Assembly: GCA_029865405.1 (NCBI GenBank)
Contig: JAOUGZ010000047.1
Coordinates: 1-11,225, forward strand
From: Betaproteobacteria bacterium
GTDB lineage: Bacteria; Pseudomonadota; Gammaproteobacteria; Burkholderiales; SG8-39
Direction: 5' to 3'
DNA length: 11,225 nucleotides
Each line of letters begins with the position of its first letter. The first letter of the stretch is position 1. Both the position numbers and the translations under genes were made by a program. The notes under the pieces were generated by a model. The model was not told where the DNA came from. It was given only the letters and a program-made list of their open reading frames with translations, and did not search any database. Below, piece after piece: positions 5,512 through 11,225 of the stretch.

Positions 5512-8500
5512 TCAATCCCAGGAGAAGCGGTAGAACAGGCCGGCGCCGCTCGTCGTGCCGCTTTCGGCGCGCAGCGACCAGCGCTTGCCGAGCGCGTAGT
5601 CGAGCTTGACGAGGTTCGCCACCGTGGCGCCGAGGCCCTGCTCGTAGCTGACGTAGAGCCGGTCGGAGAGCCGCTTGCCGAACGCCACCACGTTGCCCTC
5701 GGTCTCGCCTGCGCCGCGCAGCGTCACCTCGTCCAGGCCGACGGCGCGCGCCACGCGCCGGTCGAGCGGCAGCGACTCGCCGCTCGCGAGCAGCGACCCG
5801 GCCGCGGCCTGCAGCAGGCCGAGGTCGGCGCGGCTCGCCTCGCCGGAGGCGCGCCCGAGCACCAGCCACGACAGCGTCTCCGCTTCGGATACGGGCGGGC
5901 TGGAGACGAGTTGCACGCGGGGCGTCCGCACGTTGCCCGTTATCTGCACGCCGGCTTCGACCGCCTGGTTGCGCCGCCAGGCCGTGACGTTGAGCGCGGG
6001 ATTGTCGATCGCGCCGTTGAAGATCAGCTCGCCCGGATCGACCTCGAGGCGCTGGCCGACCGCGAACACGAGGGCGTTCGCCATGCGCAGGCGCCCGATG
6101 GCGCGCAGCGTGCCATCCTCCGCGGTCATGCAGCGCACGCGGCCGGTGAGCCTGCCGTCGAAGTTCTGCCCTTCGAGCCTCAGGTCCGGGCCGAGGTCGA
6201 GCTGCACGTCGAGGTCGAGGGGCAGCGTCGCCGCTTCGCCCTCGCTCGGCCGCGGCCGCCCGGCGATGACCACGTCCTCGCCGGGGCGCGGCAGCCGCTC
6301 CTGGTCGATGTTCAGGTAGCCGCGATCGGCGCGCAGCTCCCCCTTGAGCGAGAGCCGCTTGCCGTCGAAGCCGGCGTCGCCCGCGCCCGAGACCACGAGG
6401 CGCATGTCGGGCCGCTCGAGCACGCTCAGGTTGCGCGCCGACCAGGCGAGCTTGGCGCCGCCATCGGCCAGGCGCAGCGGCAGTTCGCCCTTTGCGCTGA
6501 ACTCGCCGGTGCCGGCCTGGATCGCGAACTGCGTGAGGCGCAGGAGGTCTTCGCGCAGCTCGGCGACGAAGGTGCCGTTTCTCAGGTACACGCCGTAGGG
6601 CGGCATCTCGAGCTTGAGCCCCTCGCCGCGCAGCTTGCCCGCGAAGCGCGGCGCACCCAGCGTGCCCGAGGCCTGCAGCTCGGCCCACAGGCGGCCGTCG
6701 ACGCGCGCTTGCGTGATCACCGGCTGGGCGATGACCGACAGCGCCGCGGCGTCGAGCCGCGCGCGCAGTACAAGCGGCGACTGGGCGCCGAATGCGAAGG
6801 GCCCGGCCATGCCCGGTGCCGCGCCGACTTCGCCCGAGACAGCGAGCTTGCCGTAGCGCGAGGCGGCCTCGAGCTGCAGTGCCACGGCCCCCGCGCTAAA
6901 GCGCGCATCGAGCACGGCATCCTCGAGCTCGAGGTCGAACGGCTCGTCGTCGAGCACCACGGCGAGGTTGCCGCCGCTTCGCCGCACCCGCACCGTGCCT
7001 TCCACGGCGGTGGCGGCGTCGAGCGTCCACGACCCATCGAGAAGCAGCGTGGTCCGCACCTGCGCCGCGGCGCCGGCGGCGAGCACCAGCCAGCGCGCGG
7101 GCAGCGCGGTGAATTCCCCGCGCGTGGTGACGCGGCCCGCGGCCCATCGCGCCTCGCGCACGACCAGGCGCCCCGCGCCGAGCTCGGCGTCGAGCGGACC
7201 GAGCTCGACGCGCTCGCGCGCGACGACCAGCGTCGTCGGGCCGGTCATGCGCAACGGGTACTCGCCCGCATTGCTCAGGGCGCGGATCTCGCCGCGCCAG
7301 CTGCCGTCGGGCTGCAGACCGCCCGCGAGCCGCGCCGCGACTCGCGCCGTCGGCGAGCGCGTGCCGAGCGCCAGCTCGTGCGCATCCCATGCCCCCGAGA
7401 GCACGCCCTCGGCCTCGAGCCTGCCGCCCAGGCCCGGATCGATGTCCTCCAGCTGCGGGATGGAGAGCGTCCAGGCGAGCCGGTCGCCGGGCCGGCCGAA
7501 TTCGCCCCGGATCGAGATCTCGCTGGCGCCGAACTTCGCCTCGGCGAGCGCGCGAGAGATCCGCGCGCGCTCGAACCGCGCGCTGCCGCTGCTCGTCAAG
7601 GATCGATCGAGCAGGGTGCTGCGGCGCAAGGCCCATTTCGCGTCGGCGAGCGGCGCGGCGCCCAGGCGCGCATCGAGCGCCAACGTGCCGCTGAGCGAGC
7701 CGCGCGGGTACGCGCCGAAGGCGGCGGGATTGAAGTCCTCGAACCGCAACTGTGCCTCGGCCCTGGGCACGTCGCCGAGCTCGATGCGCGCCCTGCCGCT
7801 CGCTTCGCCGCCGGCCGCCGTGGCGCGCAGCGTGCGCACGTCGAGCGCGTCGCCGTCGCGCACGACATGCGCCTCGAGACGCATGTCTGCCTGCGACAGC
7901 GTGCCGCGCACCGACTGCTCGGTGTCGGCGACGAGCAGCTCGAGATCGCCTTGCAGCGCCGTGCGCCGCAGGTTGCTGCGCAGCGCCTGCAGGTCGAGCG
8001 CACGCACGGCGAGCGTCGCGTGCACGCGGCGCGCCTCGAGCGTCGCCTTGCCTTCCAGGACCCCGCCCTGCGGCAGCTCGATGCGCAGCTCATCGAGCCG
8101 GGCGCTCGAGAGCTCGGTGGTCTCGAAGCGCGCGCGCGCCGCGCCCATCGGCAGCCGGCCCGCGTCGAGCGTGCCGGGCGCCGCGTTGGCGAGCGCGACC
8201 GTGCCTTCGTATCCCGCGGCCACGGGCCGCGCCTTGATTTCCGCGGAAAGGCGGGTCCGCGGCAGCGCCGCATCGAAGCTCGCCAGGTCCAGCGGACCGG
8301 CGCGCGCTTCGAGCTGGCGCAGCGCGGGCGACGCGGCCGGGGCGATGGTGAGCTTCGCCTGCACGGGCACGCCGTCGATGCTCGTCGCGAGCGTCGCGCT
8401 CAGCTCCTGCGGCGTGCCGGTCAGGTCGAGGCGGATCGTGGCCGGGTAGCGCGGGTCCGGCCGCGTGAAGCTGCCCGCGGCCGACGCAAGGCGCGGCCCG

Positions 8501-8964
8501 AGCGCCGCGTGCGAGAACTGCAGCGCCGTGAGCACGTGTCGCTCGTCGTCGAGGCGCAGCTCGAAGCGCTCGACCGACACCCGCGCAAGGCGTACGCGCC
8601 AGGGCAGCGCCACGCCCGTCGGGGAGGCGCCCGACTGCGCAGCGCGCGTTACCGCCACCTGCAGCAGCTCGATGCGCAGCGGCTCGACGCCGATCTGCCC
8701 GCGCAGCAGCGCCAGCGCGTCGGCTTCGACCTGCACGCGCCGCGCGTCGACCCTGAAGCCGGCGTCGGCGTACGCCACGCGCCCCAGGGTCACGGTAGTG
8801 GCGAAGGTGCCGCGCGCCTCCTCGATCGCGAGCTTGCCGCCCGCCGCGGCCTCGGCGCGCGCGATCGCCCAGCGCAAGCCGGGCTCGCTCGCCAGCAGCC
8901 AGGCGAGCGCAGCAGCGGCGCCCAGCATGGCAAGGACCAGGAGCGCGAGGGCGGCGCGCTTCAT
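5512..8964 (-). CDS. tamB: Translocation and assembly module inner-membrane protein TamB
   Basis: TamB is a large inner-membrane-anchored protein that spans the periplasm and works with TamA in outer-membrane protein insertion and, in current models, anterograde phospholipid transport. This 1150-residue protein starts with a signal anchor (residues 1-25, hydrophobic ALALLVLAMLGAAAALAWLL after a Lys-Arg pair), followed by a long repetitive beta-rich region (alternating hydrophobic residues, many LxLxG-type segments) typical of the AsmA-like/TamB beta-taco fold. The C-terminal TamB (DUF490) domain carries the LSWLVLG motif (1031-1037), DLGLLQAAAGSLL, and an aromatic end LFYRFSWD. Length is close to but shorter than E. 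coli TamB (about 1260). Its ATG overlaps the tamA stop by one base (TGATG on the minus strand), the classic tamA-tamB arrangement. The opposite strand is open for more than 1400 codons, but this is a composition effect. Confidence 0.95.
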   Translation of the reverse strand: MKRAALALLVLAMLGAAAALAWLLASEPGLRWAIARAEAAAGGKLAIEEARGTFATTVTLGRVAYADAGFRVDARRVQVEADALALLRGQIGVEPLRIELLQVAVTRAAQSGASPTGVALPWRVRLARVSVERFELRLDDERHVLTALQFSHAALGPRLASAAGSFTRPDPRYPATIRLDLTGTPQELSATLATSIDGVPVQAKLTIAPAASPALRQLEARAGPLDLASFDAALPRTRLSAEIKARPVAAGYEGTVALANAAPGTLDAGRLPMGAARARFETTELSSARLDELRIELPQGGVLEGKATLEARRVHATLAVRALDLQALRSNLRRTALQGDLELLVADTEQSVRGTLSQADMRLEAHVVRDGDALDVRTLRATAAGGEASGRARIELGDVPRAEAQLRFEDFNPAAFGAYPRGSLSGTLALDARLGAAPLADAKWALRRSTLLDRSLTSSGSARFERARISRALAEAKFGASEISIRGEFGRPGDRLAWTLSIPQLEDIDPGLGGRLEAEGVLSGAWDAHELALGTRSPTARVAARLAGGLQPDGSWRGEIRALSNAGEYPLRMTGPTTLVVARERVELGPLDAELGAGRLVVREARWAAGRVTTRGEFTALPARWLVLAAGAAAQVRTTLLLDGSWTLDAATAVEGTVRVRRSGGNLAVVLDDEPFDLELEDAVLDARFSAGAVALQLEAASRYGKLAVSGEVGAAPGMAGPFAFGAQSPLVLRARLDAAALSVIAQPVITQARVDGRLWAELQASGTLGAPRFAGKLRGEGLKLEMPPYGVYLRNGTFVAELREDLLRLTQFAIQAGTGEFSAKGELPLRLADGGAKLAWSARNLSVLERPDMRLVVSGAGDAGFDGKRLSLKGELRADRGYLNIDQERLPRPGEDVVIAGRPRPSEGEAATLPLDLDVQLDLGPDLRLEGQNFDGRLTGRVRCMTAEDGTLRAIGRLRMANALVFAVGQRLEVDPGELIFNGAIDNPALNVTAWRRNQAVEAGVQITGNVRTPRVQLVSSPPVSEAETLSWLVLGRASGEASRADLGLLQAAAGSLLASGESLPLDRRVARAVGLDEVTLRGAGETEGNVVAFGKRLSDRLYVSYEQGLGATVANLVKLDYALGKRWSLRAESGTTSGAGLFYRFSWD

Positions 8965-10703
8965 CAGAACACGAAGCCGATCGAGATGTGCAGGCGGTAC
9001 TCGTCGGTGCGCTCGCCGTAGGCGATGTCAACGCGCCCCGGTCCGATCGGCGTACGCACGCGCACGCCCAGCCCGTAGCCGAGCGCGGCATCGAAGCGCT
9101 GCTCCTTGTCCCACGCGTCGCCCGCGTCGACGAATGCCGCGACGCCCCAGGTGTCGCTGAGCCAGTACGTGTACTCGGCGCTCGCCACGAACAGCCGCCG
9201 CCCGCCGACGACGGCGTCGGCGGTGCGCACGCCGATGCTCTCGAACGCGTAGCCGCGCACGGTCGTGTCGCCACCGGTGCGAAAGAGGAACGTCGTCGGG
9301 ATGCCGACCCGGACGCTGGAACCCACGACGCCGGCCTGGGCGCGCAGCTGCAGGTCGCCGCTTCGGCCCAGCGGCAGAAGGTACGATCCGCGGCCGACGG
9401 CGCGCACGAACTCCTCGGTCGATACGCCGGGGAGCCCGGCGCCCACCTCCACGCTGCCGAAATAGCCGGCGCGCGGCGCGACCACGTCGTCGGTGTGGCG
9501 GAAGCTGCGCCGCAGGCCCAGGTACACCGCGTGGCGGCTGTCGGTGATGACGCGGCCGATGCTCTGGTCCTCCAGCGTCCACGACAGGATCGCCGCCGAG
9601 GGCGCGACATCGGTGCCGAAATTGCGCGCCACGCCGAGCGAGAACGTGCGTGCGGTCTCGTTCTGGATGCTGGTGCGCGCGGCGCTGCCGAAGTAGTTGT
9701 TCCAGCGCCCGCCGGGGCCGGGCGGGGAGTCGAGATCGAGCTTCACTTCCTGGATCTTGGTATCGAGCGCGAGCGCGCTGCGCAGGCGCCAGGCCGAGTC
9801 GCGCAGGTCATGGTCGCTGTAGCGCAGCTGAAAGCGCGGGCCGACGTCGGTGTTGTAGCTCACGCCGCTCTCGACCTGCTTGGAGGGCGCCTCGATCACG
9901 GCGATGCGCAGCGGCGCGGCGTCGGCGTTCGCGGGCTGCGGCTCGACGTCGGCCTGCACGCTCGCGAAGTAGCCGGTCTCGGTGAGCCGGCGCTGGTAGA
10001 CGGTGAGCTTGGCGCGATCGTAGTCGTCCCCGGGACGCACGGGGCTCAAGTTCTCGACGATCTGCCCCGGATAGCGCTCGGTGCCCGACACCTGCACCGG
10101 CCCGAAGCGAAACGGCGGGCCGCTGTCCAGCTCGACGCGCAGGCGCGCCTCGCTGCGCTCGGGATCGACGCGCGCTTCGCTCGCGCCGATGCGCGCCGCC
10201 GCGTAGCGCCAGCGCGAAAGCTCGTTCACCGCGAGACGCTTCGCCGCATCCCAGTCTTCCTGTCGGAACGGCGCGCCGCCGCGCAGGGACCAGGTCTTGC
10301 GCACCTGCTCGCGCAGCGCCGCGGCCTGCGGGTCGTCGGCCGCGGGTCCGCTGAAACGGATCTCGACCCCTGCGACCGTGGTGCGCGTGCCGGGGTCCAG
10401 TTGCAGGCGCACGCGCCAAGGCTGCGCGGATTCGTCGATGGCGACGCGCACCTGAGGCGAGAAGTAGCCTTCCGCCGCCGCCACGCCGCGCGCGTCCGCG
10501 GCAGCCTCGTCGGCCAGGCGGCGCAGCAATCCCGGGGTCATCTGCGGGTCGCCCTGCCAGCGAATCAGGTTCAGGCCCTTGCGCAGCGGCACCGCGAGGG
10601 TCTCCGGCGCCTCGATCTCGACCGCATAGTCGAGCGCGTGCGCGCCGCCGGCGGCGAAAATGCATGCAAGGAGGACGGCAAGCGGTCTGGAAGGACGGCG
10701 CAC
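8964..10703 (-). CDS. tamA: Autotransporter/translocation assembly module outer-membrane protein TamA
   Basis: TamA is an Omp85/BamA-family outer-membrane protein. With a GTG start at 10703 the protein has 579 residues, near the 577 of E. coli TamA. A signal peptide (PLAVLLACIFAAGGAHA, 7-23) is followed by a mature start LDYAVEIEAP. Residues about 24-275 fit three POTRA domains; the third includes FRFGPVQVSG (198-207) and RRLTETGYFASVQADV (238-253). The barrel from about 276 to the end holds the Omp85 motif GGDTTVRGY (477-485, the VRGF/Y loop-6 signature) and ends in SIGFVF with C-terminal Phe, a BAM-recognised beta signal. The open frame runs upstream to 11021, but that part is opposite the acyl-CoA ligase and has no signal peptide, so it was cut at GTG; a TTG four codons... 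no better RBS is seen for either start, so the exact first codon is uncertain. It is the promoter-proximal gene of the minus-strand run and overlaps tamB by one base. Confidence 0.93.
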   Translation of the reverse strand: MRRPSRPLAVLLACIFAAGGAHALDYAVEIEAPETLAVPLRKGLNLIRWQGDPQMTPGLLRRLADEAAADARGVAAAEGYFSPQVRVAIDESAQPWRVRLQLDPGTRTTVAGVEIRFSGPAADDPQAAALREQVRKTWSLRGGAPFRQEDWDAAKRLAVNELSRWRYAAARIGASEARVDPERSEARLRVELDSGPPFRFGPVQVSGTERYPGQIVENLSPVRPGDDYDRAKLTVYQRRLTETGYFASVQADVEPQPANADAAPLRIAVIEAPSKQVESGVSYNTDVGPRFQLRYSDHDLRDSAWRLRSALALDTKIQEVKLDLDSPPGPGGRWNNYFGSAARTSIQNETARTFSLGVARNFGTDVAPSAAILSWTLEDQSIGRVITDSRHAVYLGLRRSFRHTDDVVAPRAGYFGSVEVGAGLPGVSTEEFVRAVGRGSYLLPLGRSGDLQLRAQAGVVGSSVRVGIPTTFLFRTGGDTTVRGYAFESIGVRTADAVVGGRRLFVASAEYTYWLSDTWGVAAFVDAGDAWDKEQRFDAALGYGLGVRVRTPIGPGRVDIAYGERTDEYRLHISIGFVF

Positions 10704-10711
10704 AGGGCTCA

Positions 10712-10717
10712 ATTCTA
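10712..10717 (-). promoter_or_regulatory. Candidate -10 element for tamA
   Basis: TAGAAT on the minus strand ends only eight bases before the proposed GTG start of tamA, which would give a nearly leaderless transcript. No ribosome binding site lies between them and no clear -35 lies upstream, so the call rests on a single hexamer. Confidence 0.2.
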
Positions 10718-10776
10718 GGGCCGGCGATTGCTGCACCGCGCAATCACGCGGTTCTGTGTAAGAATTCTGCGTACTT

Positions 10777-10784
10777 GGAGGAGG
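10777..10784 (+). promoter_or_regulatory. Strong ribosome binding site of acyl-CoA ligase gene
   Basis: GGAGGAGG lies ten bases before the ATG at 10795. It is the strongest Shine-Dalgarno match in the window and fixes the ligase start. Confidence 0.75.
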
Positions 10785-10794
10785 ATCTGCCTCG

Positions 10795-11225
10795 ATGAGC
10801 ATCGACATCGGGACGTGCGATACGTTTCCGAAGCTCCTGCTGCTGCATGCGCGGGTGCGCGGCACGCTGCCGGCCATCCGCGAAAAGGATCTGGGCATCT
10901 GGCAGACCTGGACGTGGCAGCATTTCGCCGATGAGGTGCGCGCGCTGGCCTGCGCGCTGGCCGACCTGGGGCTGAAGCGCGGCGACCACATGGCGTTGGT
11001 GGGCGACAACCGCCCGCGCATCTACGCCGCGATGTGCGCCGCGCAGTGCCTCGGCGCGATCCCGGTGCCGCTGTACCAGGACGCGGTGGCCGCCGAGATG
11101 GCATTTCCGATCCAGAACGCCGAGATCGCGCATGCGCTCGCCGAGGACCAGGAGCAGGTGGACAAGCTGCTCGAGATCCTGCCGCAGTGCCCGACGCTCA
11201 AGCACATCATCTACGACGAGCCGCG
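10795..11225 (+). CDS. Long-chain acyl-CoA ligase / AMP-binding protein (5' part)
   Basis: The first 143 complete codons of an AMP-forming acyl-CoA ligase of the long-chain fatty acid type (COG1022-like) are present; the window ends inside the gene. Such enzymes activate a carboxylic acid with ATP to an acyl-adenylate and then form the CoA thioester. The visible part is the N-terminal subdomain: TFPKLLLLHARVRG (10-23), an IWQTWTWQHFADEV segment (35-48) equivalent to the usual 'xxxTWxxxxxxv' start, LADLGLKRGDHMALVGDNRP (55-74) and GAIPVPLYQD (87-96). The P-loop, A-loop and adenylation motifs are past the edge, so substrate class and catalytic integrity cannot be judged. It is transcribed away from tamA. 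In Burkholderiales a ligase of this type is often next to branched-chain amino acid-type ABC transporter genes, but no such gene is visible here. Confidence 0.88.
   Translation, partial: MSIDIGTCDTFPKLLLLHARVRGTLPAIREKDLGIWQTWTWQHFADEVRALACALADLGLKRGDHMALVGDNRPRIYAAMCAAQCLGAIPVPLYQDAVAAEMAFPIQNAEIAHALAEDQEQVDKLLEILPQCPTLKHIIYDEP

Larger units (their letters stand above)
10704..10794. promoter_or_regulatory. Divergent intergenic region between tamA and acyl-CoA ligase
   Basis: This 91-base gap must hold the start signals for both diverging genes. It is locally more AT-rich than the genes. On the minus strand TAGAAT (10717 to 10712) matches five of six bases of a sigma-70 -10 element, but no good -35 is found at 16-18 bases. 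On the plus strand no convincing -35/-10 pair is seen; AAGAAT at 10760-10765 is only a weak -10 candidate. The 8-base palindrome AGAATTCT at 10761-10768 is too short to call an operator. Confidence 0.35.

Noticed and set aside
4598..6688. Upstream in-frame extension of the Bug receptor frame to a 1015-codon reading frame
   Set aside because: The extension overlaps the hydrolase and tamB in another frame, is Arg/Ala-rich, and would bury the clear signal peptide that begins at 4597.
4615..9021. Stop-free plus-strand frame of 1468 codons opposite tamB, the hydrolase and part of tamA
   Set aside because: Its translation is Arg/Ala/Gln/His-rich low-complexity sequence with no recognisable domain, and it lies antisense to well-supported genes. 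High GC third-position bias removes stop codons from the opposite strand.
10761..10768. Palindrome AGAATTCT as an operator in the divergent intergenic region
   Set aside because: Only eight bases pair and the flanks do not extend the symmetry, so it is within chance expectation.
10704..11021. N-terminal extension of TamA up to base 11021
   Set aside because: It is opposite the acyl-CoA ligase start and its strong ribosome binding site, lacks a signal peptide, and would place the true signal peptide in the middle of the protein.
1..11225. Mobile element, CRISPR array, tRNA or phage signature
   Set aside because: No regularly spaced repeats, terminal inverted repeats, transposase or integrase motifs, or tRNA-like folds with CCA ends were noticed by eye on either strand; a dedicated search could not be run.

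Overview
The window is very GC-rich (roughly 70% by eye) and compactly coded. It looks like chromosomal DNA of a betaproteobacterium, most likely Burkholderiales. The reasons are an orphan Bug/TctC-type periplasmic solute receptor (a family greatly expanded in that order), a tamA-tamB outer-membrane module of Gram-negative type, and a COG1022-type AMP-forming acyl-CoA ligase. No rRNA, tRNA, CRISPR, insertion sequence, integrase, phage or plasmid gene was recognised, and no gap between genes exceeds about 100 bases.

Layout. (1) Bases 2-2741, plus strand: a tight three-gene run of a DUF1116 protein (YlbE/YahG/AllG-like), a carbamate kinase (ATGA overlap), and a 118-residue EthD-like ferredoxin-fold protein with a good ribosome binding site. 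The first two match the allG-allK pair of the E. coli oxamate carbamoyltransferase/carbamate kinase system, so this looks like the 3' part of an operon that ends a ureido- or carbamoyl-compound pathway by making ATP from carbamoyl phosphate. The expected FdrA/AllF-like and AllH-like partners are not visible and would have to lie upstream.

(2) Bases 2738-10703, minus strand: read in transcription order this is tamA, tamB, an alpha/beta hydrolase, a Bug receptor and a DUF5672 glycosyltransferase-like gene. tamA/tamB overlap by 1 base, hydrolase/Bug overlap by 4 bases (ATGA), and the other gaps are 24 and 51 bases, so one long transcript is plausible. TamA (outer-membrane 16-strand barrel with POTRA domains) and TamB (inner-membrane-anchored periplasm-spanning protein) form the translocation and assembly module. 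The hydrolase and Bug receptor look like an accessory catabolic or uptake pair placed behind it. The minus-strand run converges on run (1), and the two final stop codons share one CTAG palindrome.

(3) Bases 10704-10794: a short divergent intergenic region holding the start signals for tamA (left) and an acyl-CoA ligase (right).

(4) Bases 10795-11225, plus strand: the first 143 codons of a long-chain acyl-CoA ligase/AMP-binding protein, cut by the window edge.

The most interesting system is the DUF1116/carbamate kinase/EthD-like run, whose carbamoyl donor is unknown. Nothing here is a clearly new type of element. Several very long open frames opposite or across the real genes are artefacts of high GC codon usage.
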